This document shows, in pieces, positions 1 through 7,324 of a DNA stretch of 11,676 nucleotides. The notes beneath the pieces are model-generated. The model made no database searches, was not told where the DNA came from, and worked only from the letters and a program-made list of their open reading frames with translations. The DNA is taken from contig JBCDBO010000095.1 of assembly GCA_039183535.1 (NCBI GenBank), positions 1-11,676 on the forward strand, read 5' to 3'. Each line of letters opens with the position of its first letter. Positions within the stretch are counted from its first letter, which is position 1. The stretch comes from JBCAXA01 sp039183535 (GTDB lineage Bacteria > Pseudomonadota > Gammaproteobacteria > Steroidobacterales > Woeseiaceae). Made by a program: the position numbers and the translations under genes.

Positions 1-1
1 C

Positions 2-646
2 ATGCATCCAGACTGCAGCTACCAAATTATCCATCAACCCCTCCGCGATAAAGGGGGTGTTCTGGCAATCTCAGCGCCAATGGGTAAGCGTTGCGAAATA
101 GTGCCACGCATTTTTCCGTTCATGGCCGACAAGTTCTTCCGCGAGCCATTTAACGTCCCAAGGCGATATACATTCTCGGTTGCTGTTACGTCGCTGGGAA
201 CGGGAAGTCGCACAACGAAACGAGGCCGAAACACAATCGTCGCCCAATGGCACGCTTCTCCCGATCCTTTCCCCGGTGGGGAGCCAAACCGAAGCCCTCC
301 TCTTGCTTTGCGTATACACAATGGCAAGTGGGCCATAACGTTCGGGTCTGAGCCAAAGTTTCGCTCTACGGAGCAATATCTGGCGAACAATTGGCGTTAT
401 GTCGGTGCTGTCCAAGAAAACGAATGGATTACTTGGGACTTTCGGCTTCGTTGGGGCTATCGAGGCGAGGGCAGTTACACGGAGGTTTGGAAAAACGGTG
501 AACTCGTGTTCCTTCTCGAAGAGCCCAATGCTTTCAACGATATTCGTGGTGTCTACTTGAAGTTGGGTTTGTACCACCCGCCGTCGGACCAGCGTTTGCT
601 GATGGATGACATTGTAATCGACGGGGCTGGTCGACTCGGAGATTGA
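2..646 (+). CDS. Polysaccharide lyase-like protein (heparin lyase I / PL20-type fold), 5'-truncated
   Basis: The visible 214 residues look like the C-terminal part of a beta-jelly-roll polysaccharide lyase of the heparin lyase I / PL20-like group. Enzymes of this group cleave uronate-containing glycans by beta-elimination, usually outside the cytoplasm. Supporting motifs are the core strand IVAQWHASPDPF (about 79-90) followed by PPLALRI (99-105), the segment YVGAVQENEWITWDFRLRW (133-151) with EVWKNGELV (161-169), and GVYLKLGLY (183-191) near the end. These match the family pattern of a QWH strand, a W-x-nG-x strand and a K-x-GiY strand. The ATG at base 2 is probably an internal methionine, because the fold normally begins well before the R-C-E-I segment at 30-33. 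The true start and any signal peptide therefore lie off the left edge. The gene converges on the beta-helix gene, 44 bases away. Substrate is unknown and family assignment is by motif memory only. Confidence 0.6.
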   Translation: MHPDCSYQIIHQPLRDKGGVLAISAPMGKRCEIVPRIFPFMADKFFREPFNVPRRYTFSVAVTSLGTGSRTTKRGRNTIVAQWHASPDPFPGGEPNRSPPLALRIHNGKWAITFGSEPKFRSTEQYLANNWRYVGAVQENEWITWDFRLRWGYRGEGSYTEVWKNGELVFLLEEPNAFNDIRGVYLKLGLYHPPSDQRLLMDDIVIDGAGRLGD

Positions 647-690
647 CTTCGTGAGTGGCGCACTCTACTCCAGCGTGACGTGGTCGATGC

Positions 691-2088
691 TCAGTCTACA
701 CGCAAGATGGGTGGGTTCGGTTGCTTTGGTGCTGCCCCGTTAAGCTCATATGCGCCGATGTCATACGGCGCTGAGCGTTGGCGACCCAACCGATCAACCG
801 TTACGCTTGGTAGCGTTGTTCCTTGATTGACCAATCTGGATGACGCGATAAGTTCATAGTCATCGTCGTGTGTGTTTCGAAAGTCGCTGGAGCTTGCCGT
901 TACGTTTGTCGGTCCCTCGACGGAGCTAGGAAAGCCGTCAATTGCCGCATTGTTCTGCCAGTCCCAACTGCTAATGCCAGCGTCACCACCGGCAACTTGA
1001 AGGAGTCGGTCGATGCCCTGTCCGAAGGTCGAGTTAAAGACAGTGAGATTCTGCAAATCGTCTTCCGCGCGTACCGCAGTGTCCACATCGTAGATCACGG
1101 CATTCGCAATGCGTGTATTCGCGTTACCGAATGTTCCGCGAACACGGAAAGCGATCTCGCTGTCGTAGACCGTCACGCGATCGACAACCGCTTCAATTTT
1201 TTCTTTCAAATTGAAGGCGGCTCGATTGCTTACTCCTGAACTTCGATCCCATCCGTAGGCGGTCACGTTCCGAATGATGAGGGATACACGTGGTGCTGAA
1301 TCGATGTTATCCCGCGCGACTTTTGTATCCACGGCGTTTTCGCCAGGCGATTGACCGGCACGCCAGCCAGAGTTGAAGTCTGAGCTGAGCGGGCCAGTCC
1401 AAAGCGTTGAGTCTTCAATCAGGATATTGTCAGTGACCCGTCCTGGGACACGGGCGGGATCGGCCTGGAATGAGTCACCAGAAACGTGGTGAATATTCGC
1501 GCGCCGAATCGTCACGCCATTGCAGTCCGTCGTTACGATGCCGTGCGCATCCTCTTCGCCGCCAAATGCGCCTTTTAACAGGTGGTGAATCTCTACATCT
1601 TCAATCAAGAGACTGTCAGAGCCGTTGGCATCGATACCGTCACGAGTACCATTACGAACTTCGATGCGACGCACGGTACAACTTGTGCAGTTTCTCAGTC
1701 TCAGTGCGTCGCTGGCTCCCTTTCGCTGGTCGACGATGAGGTCTTCGATAACGACAAACGACCCGCCGAGTGTGACCTGCTCTAATATTGGTCGTGCTCC
1801 ATTGCCAAAGGACGCGACGACGAGTGGACTTGCGCTGCTCGCCGAAACGTCGATCGATAATGAGCCAGAGAACGATTGACCAGTAGCGAACAGCACGCGG
1901 TCGCCGTCTCGTAGGGCCAAACTATTCGCGGCGCTAACCGAGCGCAATGCCCGCGTTGCGCTCGTACCGTCGTTGTTGTCGTTGCCAGACGAACTATCGA
2001 TAAAGTAGTCAGTAGCGCTAAGGTCGTAAGACAGCGATAGAAGAGCAATCGCGATCGAAACTTGGAATGTAGCGGAGAAGGTCCGCAT
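691..2088 (-). CDS. Secreted right-handed parallel beta-helix protein (pectate-lyase-like fold)
   Basis: This 465-residue protein starts with a typical signal peptide: basic MR, a hydrophobic stretch at about 9-20, and probable cleavage near SAT at 24-26. The mature N-terminus YFIDSSSGNDNNDGTSA (28-44) is the usual opening of secreted parallel beta-helix proteins with a pectin-lyase-like fold. It is followed by short repeating coils rich in N, D, G, V and I, for example LLIEDVEIHH (160-169), VTIRRANIHHV (192-202), ILIEDSTLW (222-230) and LIIRNVTAYG (270-279). The end RLGRQRSAPYDIGAYE (433-448) is the characteristic closing motif of many such proteins (the choice-of-anchor Q type tail). Proteins of this kind bind or cleave polysaccharides; no catalytic residues can be assigned here. 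The start is fixed by a very good Shine-Dalgarno site. It lies 147 bases downstream of the glycosyltransferase on the same strand. Fold is confident, activity unknown. Confidence 0.8.
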   Translation of the reverse strand: MRTFSATFQVSIAIALLSLSYDLSATDYFIDSSSGNDNNDGTSATRALRSVSAANSLALRDGDRVLFATGQSFSGSLSIDVSASSASPLVVASFGNGARPILEQVTLGGSFVVIEDLIVDQRKGASDALRLRNCTSCTVRRIEVRNGTRDGIDANGSDSLLIEDVEIHHLLKGAFGGEEDAHGIVTTDCNGVTIRRANIHHVSGDSFQADPARVPGRVTDNILIEDSTLWTGPLSSDFNSGWRAGQSPGENAVDTKVARDNIDSAPRVSLIIRNVTAYGWDRSSGVSNRAAFNLKEKIEAVVDRVTVYDSEIAFRVRGTFGNANTRIANAVIYDVDTAVRAEDDLQNLTVFNSTFGQGIDRLLQVAGGDAGISSWDWQNNAAIDGFPSSVEGPTNVTASSSDFRNTHDDDYELIASSRLVNQGTTLPSVTVDRLGRQRSAPYDIGAYELNGAAPKQPNPPILRVD

Positions 2089-2090
2089 AC

Positions 2091-2099
2091 GATCACCTC
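2091..2099 (-). promoter_or_regulatory. Strong ribosome binding site of the beta-helix gene
   Basis: Read on the minus strand, the bases are GAGGTGATC, a nine-base match to the complement of the canonical 16S rRNA 3' tail. GAGG ends seven bases before the ATG at 2088. This fixes the start codon and suggests efficient translation. Confidence 0.75.
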
Positions 2100-2111
2100 G
2101 TTAGCAAGTTG

Positions 2112-2140
2112 GTTCTAAGGTCCGGCAGGCGCCCGTACAA
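2112..2140 (-). promoter_or_regulatory. Possible sigma70-type promoter for the beta-helix gene
   Basis: On the minus strand TTGTAC (2140-2135) and TAGAAC (2117-2112) are separated by exactly 17 bases. Each matches the -35 and -10 consensus at four of six positions. Transcription would start near 2105, giving a short leader that just includes the ribosome binding site. The matches are modest, so chance occurrence is possible; if real, the gene is not solely dependent on read-through from the glycosyltransferase. Confidence 0.3.
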
Positions 2141-2235
2141 CCCTCCACAAAAGTGCTGCGAGTTTTCGTTGTACTGGGTCCTAATTCTGTGATGCGCTTC
2201 ACGCTTCGTAGTGTGAACCGAGTTTCGACCTAGTA

Positions 2236-3477
2236 TTACGGACCGATGAGACCTTCGATTATGCCGCTGAGCGTTTTGACCTGCTCGCGCCGTGAGAACC
2301 TCAACAATTCGTCGCCCGACGGCGGTTGGACGTTACCATTTCGGACCGATGTAACGTAATGTCGAAAATTTGCGACGATTTCATCTTTGGATGCGATGTC
2401 CGCTACATCGTTTATTCTCAATGACTTAAGCACAGAAGCTGTTTCGCCGCGTGAGTCGACGAGGCCGAAGACGGGAGCTTGAGCGTTCAAGTACTCATAG
2501 AGTTTCGCAGGTACAGCGTGGTTGTAGACGGTACCTTGAAACAGTAGCAGGCCGTCAGCACTGACCATCTCCCGGATCGCGTCGTCGTAAGGCAGGTAGT
2601 CGCCAAACTCGACGATGTCTGATACGCCGTATCGCTCGGTGAGCGGCTCATACAAATGCGGATAGCTGCATGCTCGCAACGTTATGCGGAGGTTTCCCGA
2701 ATCAACGACGCCATCTTGCTTGAGCTCTGCAAGTGCCGAGAAGAATGCCTCTGGATTCCGTCCCTCAGGTTGCATCGCACCACTATGCACAATGTGTAAT
2801 CGTCGCTCCGGGTCTTTTGGATCGCCGGTGCTTGCGACAGTTGGGAAGTTTGCATCGTCAAAGCCATTGGGAATCAGCAAAGCGCGCTCCCCAAGTGACG
2901 GGTAACGCTTTCGATACATCTTTCGCGTGTACTCTGCGGTGAAAACGACTCGAGAGGCCCTCGCTATGGTCGCAGCTTCGATTTTTCGCGCCCATTTGAA
3001 TCGCCACGGGTCCGCTGGGTAACCCTCCATTGACATCGGATCGCGAAAGTCCGCGACCCACGGCAGACCGCTAGTCTTCGCCAGCGACAAAGCAATCATC
3101 TTCGCCGTGCATATGGGAAAGGTAGACCAGATTGCGCTCGGGCGGTATTCGCGGAGCATGCGGCGGCCCGTCCAGACGGCGTGTGGCCACCAGCTAACCC
3201 AAGGGTCTGGCCATGACATTGCGCCGATATAGCGCCCTCGGAAGGCAAAATGGCGCGTTGTTTCGAGGCCGAAGGCCCGATGAACGGGGACATCTGCGGG
3301 GATTTCGGCAAGTTGCCCGTCAGTAGTTTTCGCATAAGCCCTGGGGCTGACGGTCAGAACCTTTGGTTGCCAGCCGAGTTCTCGGAGATACCGGACCGTC
3401 TTTAACGCTCGCTGCATCCCACTGCTAGTAGCAATTGGTGGGAAATGAAACGCGATGATAAGGATTGACTTATTCAC
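2236..3477 (-). CDS. Glycosyltransferase, GT4-like (GT-B fold)
   Basis: A 413-residue cytosolic or membrane-associated glycosyltransferase that would add a sugar from a nucleotide-sugar donor to a growing polysaccharide. The N-terminal Rossmann half shows ILIIAFHFPPIATSSGMQR (5-23), the usual opening of this subfamily with FPP and the acceptor-side G. It continues with W-P-D-P-W (89-93), DFRDP (143-147) and the interdomain LIPNGFDDANF (201-211). The C-terminal half has HSGAMQPEGRNP (231-242) and the donor-binding segment AVPAKLYEYL (321-330), the equivalent of the K-x-x-E-Y-L motif of GT4 enzymes. Length is normal. The start is GTG, and it is the only reasonable choice because an in-frame stop lies 33 bases upstream with no other start codon between. 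Its Shine-Dalgarno is weak. It is divergent from the hydrolase gene across 131 bases. Sugar specificity cannot be read from sequence. Confidence 0.85.
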   Translation of the reverse strand: MNKSILIIAFHFPPIATSSGMQRALKTVRYLRELGWQPKVLTVSPRAYAKTTDGQLAEIPADVPVHRAFGLETTRHFAFRGRYIGAMSWPDPWVSWWPHAVWTGRRMLREYRPSAIWSTFPICTAKMIALSLAKTSGLPWVADFRDPMSMEGYPADPWRFKWARKIEAATIARASRVVFTAEYTRKMYRKRYPSLGERALLIPNGFDDANFPTVASTGDPKDPERRLHIVHSGAMQPEGRNPEAFFSALAELKQDGVVDSGNLRITLRACSYPHLYEPLTERYGVSDIVEFGDYLPYDDAIREMVSADGLLLFQGTVYNHAVPAKLYEYLNAQAPVFGLVDSRGETASVLKSLRINDVADIASKDEIVANFRHYVTSVRNGNVQPPSGDELLRFSRREQVKTLSGIIEGLIGP

Positions 3478-3608
3478 GACAGACTTCGCACATCCAGGTC
3501 GGGGTCCGAGCTAGAATTCTGCAATGAACAGAGGCTTACCGCAGACTATTAGCGCGATGAAGTGTGCCATGACGAGGCAACGGAGACCATGACTGGAGTT
3601 CAGATACC

Positions 3609-4727
3609 GTGGTTCGAATAGCGCTCGGTTTTTGCGTCGTCGTCGCCTCGGTCGGAATCGCAGGCGTCGTTTGGACAGTCATGGAGCGAAGCGATCATCA
3701 CAAGGCTCCTGTGGTGCCAGTACCAGCGTTCCACACGATGCAACGCGCACGAGACGAGAGTACCGCGCAGCGAGAGCCTACGCTGCGGTTCGACCACGCG
3801 GATAGTACCAACCCGACTGAGTTCGACGCCTGGCAGAAAAGCCTACGCGGATATTTGCGCCGAGTCGTTTACAAGCTGGAGTCTGATGCCGGACGGCCCA
3901 CGGAGACTAACGACGAAGGTGCCTTTGAGGGCGTGCGACGCCGTGAAGTGCTGCTACGCTCGAGTGACGGCAGCCGTATTCCGGCTGTTCTGTTGCTGCC
4001 GCAAACGCCGAATGGCGCGAGTCTCATTGTATTGCCCGGCCATGTTAAAGACGGAGAGTCCGGGTTACGCCAGCTTACTGAGGATATCCCGTCCTACCAC
4101 AATTCGGCAGCGCTACGCTTTGCTCGGGCTGGTTACGTCACGTTGGCGATTGAGCTGCGGGGTTTCGGCTTGCTCGGACTACATGCTTATCCAGACCATC
4201 GCAACGTCGCGTACAACGCCCTTTTAAGCGGCCGTTTTTACAAGCAACTGATCGTGGAGGATGTGGCCGCAGCGGTGGACTATCTTGTCTACGAGCTCGG
4301 TATTGATGAGGGTCGGCTCGGCATGGCGGGCGTGTCGCTTGGTGGTGAAGTGGCAATTGCCTACAGCGGGCTCGATACGCGGATTCAAGCGATTTCCTCG
4401 CATGCGTATGGTGGCGGCCGTGGCCTATTCCCGTTGCTCGGTCCTGCGCATCCGCAGCCTCACTATTGCCATATAGTTCCGTCGGCGCGTACGTTGTATC
4501 GGCGCGAAGCGCCATTCCTGCTTATAGCACCTCGGCCGTTGCAGGCGTTGCGCGGTACGATGAACGCATTCGATTTAGAGCGCTTCAGAAAAGCCTTGGA
4601 ACCGCACTGGGTACTAGCCGGCGATTTATCTACGCTGCAAATCGCCAACATAGATGCTCAAGCTGAGTACCGCGGTCACGCCTTCTTCGTCGCGGAAGCA
4701 ATCGAGTTTTTCGATGCTACGCTTTGA
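3609..4727 (+). CDS. Membrane-anchored alpha/beta hydrolase (acetyl-xylan-esterase / dienelactone-hydrolase-like)
   Basis: A 372-residue serine hydrolase. Residues 4-23 form one hydrophobic segment after a single Arg, an uncleaved anchor or signal peptide that would place the catalytic domain in the periplasm. The fold is shown by the strand-oxyanion region LIVLPGHVKDGESG (139-152), IELRGFG (181-187), the nucleophile elbow GVSLGGEVAI with Ser243 (241-250), APRPL (307-311) and a late His357 in RGHAFF (355-360). APRPL is typical of the acetyl-xylan esterase/DLH-like branch, so an esterase acting on acylated glycans is plausible. In place of the expected acid a few residues after APRPL there is GTMN (316-319); Asp322 could take over. 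GTG is chosen as start because an in-frame TGA sits at 3570-3572, no ATG follows it before 3609, and GGAG lies 10 bases upstream. It opens the four-gene cassette and overlaps the next gene by TTGA. Confidence 0.75.
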   Translation: MVRIALGFCVVVASVGIAGVVWTVMERSDHHKAPVVPVPAFHTMQRARDESTAQREPTLRFDHADSTNPTEFDAWQKSLRGYLRRVVYKLESDAGRPTETNDEGAFEGVRRREVLLRSSDGSRIPAVLLLPQTPNGASLIVLPGHVKDGESGLRQLTEDIPSYHNSAALRFARAGYVTLAIELRGFGLLGLHAYPDHRNVAYNALLSGRFYKQLIVEDVAAAVDYLVYELGIDEGRLGMAGVSLGGEVAIAYSGLDTRIQAISSHAYGGGRGLFPLLGPAHPQPHYCHIVPSARTLYRREAPFLLIAPRPLQALRGTMNAFDLERFRKALEPHWVLAGDLSTLQIANIDAQAEYRGHAFFVAEAIEFFDATL

Positions 4728-6130
4728 TCGCGGGATGGCCGAGAACTTTGATAGCCGTGCGTAGTAAAAGCACCGCACGTCAAGCGAGGAGTTTAACCCC
4801 AACAACCGTTGCCGTGGGGCTGCCAGCACTACTCGCCAATGCTGTCGCTGTAACTCTCTCCGCAGTCTGGTTATGGCGTCAGCTAGCAGGCGCCAATGTT
4901 CTAATCGCATGGATCGAGTTCGCAACGCTTGCGATGCTAATGCCGATTTTTTCGGCTATTGTATTTTGCGCGAGTAATGCGCGTGCGAGCGGAAGGCGAA
5001 GTCTTGGCATCGCAGCTTTTGCGGTTGCCGGAGTGTATGTCGGCGCGCTTATCAATAGCGATTCGTTCGCCAGTCGTTTATTCCATGCGCCGATCATTTC
5101 GATTGGCCACATCAACGTTTTCTTCGTTGCCAGCGCCTTAGCATGGTCCGGAATGTTATTCGCCGGTTATCCCGGGGCCTCGTTACCGCGTATCGACCGG
5201 CGCATCGCCTTGTTTGGCTTGTTGTCAATGGTTCTGTTGGCACTTGTGGCGCTACCTGCCAATGAAACTGCACTTAGTCTATTCGCTGGGTTGGTCTGGG
5301 GCGTGTTTGGCACAGACGACGCCGTCTCGTTGGTGTTACTTGGCCTTTACCTGGTCCAGCTCAACAATGCGTCACAGAGCCCACTTGAGTCATTGTTACT
5401 AACGGCGCTGCTATCGGCATTTCTTCTCGGCCTGCGGGGAGATGAGTTAGCCGCGGCAGGCATTGTGTTGTTCATTCCGATAGCAGTGCTTGAAATCGTG
5501 TCAGCTATCGCTCGCCCTAAGGTCTCGCTACTAGATAGCTCTAGCGTTACTCAATTGTCAGTGCGTATGGGTGCGATTGTCGCGTGGTTGCTGGTGATAG
5601 GCGGATATGCCAGATTGGTCGAAGCTTTGGCGCTACTCGTTGTTGGTACGACGTGCGTACGAGTTCTTCTTCCAACCGAGAAGCGCAGATTATCGACGCT
5701 TCGCGAGCAGACCTTCGCAGTCGGTGACATTGCACTGGCAACGTTAGCGGGCGCGGCGATCCAACTTGTTTCTGGCGCCGTCGGTTTGCAAGCCGCGTTG
5801 GCCGACGCACTTGTCGGTCTACCTGCCGCAGTGCTGGTCACTACTTTCCTCGCGCTCAGTGCCGTGAGTACCACGGTCGTGCGGCCAGTCACGGCACTTT
5901 TGCTGATGGCGCCACTTGCAACACCGTTGCTGCAGTCTGTGGGCCTGTCGCTGCCGCAAACGATACTGGTAAGCGCGCTGTCAGTTTGGACGATGCGCGG
6001 ATTAGTGCGACGCGAAGTGCTACCGCTGGGGTTCGTTTTGGCGCGGCTTAGCGGACTATTGGTGATGATCATGGTTCTGTATTGGTCAAAAGTCGCCGAT
6101 GGCCTTCTAAACCACATGCGGTTTTGGTGA
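4724..6130 (+). CDS. Polytopic inner-membrane protein of unknown function
   Basis: About 468 residues, with roughly 12 to 14 hydrophobic segments, for example near 29-52, 57-83, 93-110, 125-149, 160-178, 199-213, 222-236, 243-263, 279-316, 331-352, 365-385, 388-403 and 433-455. I do not recognise the family. The segment VRPVTALLLMAPLATPLLQSVG (386-407) loosely recalls the P-x-x-x-P-x-x-x-x-x-G stretch of ion-transporter-superfamily permeases such as DctM or SLC13 proteins, but this is weak. A polysaccharide polymerase or transporter role is equally possible from context. The start is uncertain. TTG at 4724 overlaps the hydrolase stop as TTGA, which would couple translation, but in-frame TTG 4748 and GTG 4757 would also leave every membrane segment intact. 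The stop codon lies inside the Shine-Dalgarno of the next gene. Membrane nature is certain from sequence; function is not. Confidence 0.7.
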   Translation: MIAGWPRTLIAVRSKSTARQARSLTPTTVAVGLPALLANAVAVTLSAVWLWRQLAGANVLIAWIEFATLAMLMPIFSAIVFCASNARASGRRSLGIAAFAVAGVYVGALINSDSFASRLFHAPIISIGHINVFFVASALAWSGMLFAGYPGASLPRIDRRIALFGLLSMVLLALVALPANETALSLFAGLVWGVFGTDDAVSLVLLGLYLVQLNNASQSPLESLLLTALLSAFLLGLRGDELAAAGIVLFIPIAVLEIVSAIARPKVSLLDSSSVTQLSVRMGAIVAWLLVIGGYARLVEALALLVVGTTCVRVLLPTEKRRLSTLREQTFAVGDIALATLAGAAIQLVSGAVGLQAALADALVGLPAAVLVTTFLALSAVSTTVVRPVTALLLMAPLATPLLQSVGLSLPQTILVSALSVWTMRGLVRREVLPLGFVLARLSGLLVMIMVLYWSKVADGLLNHMRFW

Positions 6131-6132
6131 TC
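6126..6132 (+). promoter_or_regulatory. Ribosome binding site of the kelch-like gene, containing the upstream stop codon
   Basis: GGTGATC matches seven bases of the anti-Shine-Dalgarno complement, four bases before the ATG at 6137. It contains the TGA (6128-6130) that ends the membrane protein gene, so terminating and initiating ribosomes share this site and the two genes are likely translationally coupled. Confidence 0.6.
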
Positions 6133-6136
6133 TGAG

Positions 6137-7324
6137 ATGCTATCGCGACGTTTTAGACTAACGACTGCCTTTTGTATCTGGCTGCTCGCTTTGCTTGCAT
6201 TTCCGGCCCGTTTCAGTTCCGTAGGCCTCGACATAGCTATCCCCGAATGGAGCGCACTGCCGGGTAATCGGTGGATCAAGCTTGATACACACAATAGGCC
6301 GCCGGTTGGGTTTCGAACGGACCACGGCGGCGCGGTTTATGACCCCGAGCATCAGCAGGTTTTGTTGTTTGGCGCTGATACACACCAACGGCATTTCGAT
6401 AATACCGTTACCGCACTTAGTCTGACGTCTCTGCAGTGGCGTAGTCTCACATTTCGTGCTCCGCGATTCGCGATGCGGACCGATCGGTTCGGTCGCCGCA
6501 TAAACGGAGTATTTCGATTAGCGCCATGGCCGATGCATGCGTACGATGCGCTCGCGTTTAACACAGAAGCGGGCGAGATGATCGTGCCCTCAGGGGCGCA
6601 ACACAGTATGACGGCTGCCATCGGAGCGCAGACTGATCCGTTGTGGGTGTTCGACCCAGCCAGCCAGCGTTGGCGAACGGCCTCGCTACCGACGGAAACA
6701 CCACCCAACTTCTTCGCAGCTGGAGCGGAATTCGACCCGATTTCTAAGCGTGTATATGGCTACGGTTCCTTGGCGAGTACCTCGCCATTGTTGGCGCCAG
6801 CTACAGAGTTCGATTTGCCGCGGGGCGGTTTGTGGCGCTTCGATCCGCGGACCGGTCAATGGACACAGCTTAGCGAGAACACAGATCGCATATCGTGGTT
6901 CAACATTGAAACGCTTGGTGCCAGCAGGCAGATTGCCGTATTCGGCGGTGACAATCAGAAAGACGATGTGCTTACTGTCAATGACGATGGAACCAACTGG
7001 CAATTGGTGGCTCCGACAGAACCAACATGTGGTGGCGGTTATTACTTTCCTGCCGCGACGCACGCTCCCTCTGGAAACGTGCTATTCGTACCGCCGATAT
7101 CCAACCGCCAAATGTCAACGACTTGTATCGCTGACCTTAAAAACAATGTCACCCTCGCGCTTCCGGACGCAAATCTTCCCTGGGTGGGCCTGAACTATAC
7201 GATGGTTTATGCAACCGATCTCGATATTTTCGTGCTCGTTACTGGAAGTTTCTCGCGGGGTGAGCCAACCGCCGTTCATGTACTTCGGCTTGAACTCGAA
7301 TCGTTGTCGGATGGTTCGCCGTGA
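6137..7324 (+). CDS. Exported kelch-like beta-propeller protein
   Basis: A 395-residue protein with an N-terminal export signal (RRFR, then hydrophobic 9-23, with possible cleavage after FPA at 22-24). The rest is a kelch-type propeller. At least five blades show the recurring pattern of a V-x-D-P strand, a hydrophobic strand ending in G, and a D-x-x-x-x-x-W strand. Examples are VYDPEHQQVLLFG (67-79) with LTSLQWRSL (96-104), LWVFDPASQRWRTA (169-182), AEFDPISKRVYGYG (197-210) with LWRFDPRTGQWTQL (232-245), and RQIAVFGGDN (264-273). The only two cysteines outside the signal, Cys298 and Cys330, could form a disulfide, which fits a periplasmic location. Such domains usually bind proteins or glycans; no enzyme motif is visible. 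It follows the membrane protein by six bases and ends in a GTGA overlap with the acyltransferase gene, so it belongs to the cassette. Fold fairly sure, ligand unknown. Confidence 0.75.
   Translation: MLSRRFRLTTAFCIWLLALLAFPARFSSVGLDIAIPEWSALPGNRWIKLDTHNRPPVGFRTDHGGAVYDPEHQQVLLFGADTHQRHFDNTVTALSLTSLQWRSLTFRAPRFAMRTDRFGRRINGVFRLAPWPMHAYDALAFNTEAGEMIVPSGAQHSMTAAIGAQTDPLWVFDPASQRWRTASLPTETPPNFFAAGAEFDPISKRVYGYGSLASTSPLLAPATEFDLPRGGLWRFDPRTGQWTQLSENTDRISWFNIETLGASRQIAVFGGDNQKDDVLTVNDDGTNWQLVAPTEPTCGGGYYFPAATHAPSGNVLFVPPISNRQMSTTCIADLKNNVTLALPDANLPWVGLNYTMVYATDLDIFVLVTGSFSRGEPTAVHVLRLELESLSDGSP

Noticed and set aside
653..665. Perfect 5-bp hairpin GAGTG-GCG-CACTC between the convergent lyase and beta-helix genes, considered as a terminator
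   Set aside because: No T-run follows on either strand and the stem is too short to support an intrinsic terminator.
2198..2217. Inverted arms TTCAC/GTGAA in the gap between the glycosyltransferase and beta-helix genes
   Set aside because: Ten-base loop, five-base stem and no T-tract; likely chance.
3512..3517. TAGAAT as a -10 box for the hydrolase operon in the divergent region 3478-3608
   Set aside because: No -35-like sequence at the right distance. Promoters must exist in this 131-base region, but I cannot place them.
4724..6130. Calling the polytopic protein a Wzy polymerase or Wzx flippase
   Set aside because: No large periplasmic loop typical of Wzy and no recognisable flippase motif; context alone is not enough.
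5551..6294. Long open frame of 247 codons on the minus strand
   Set aside because: It lies antisense to the membrane protein and kelch genes, its composition (S, T, R, A rich) is that of a reverse-strand shadow, and it has no recognisable motif.
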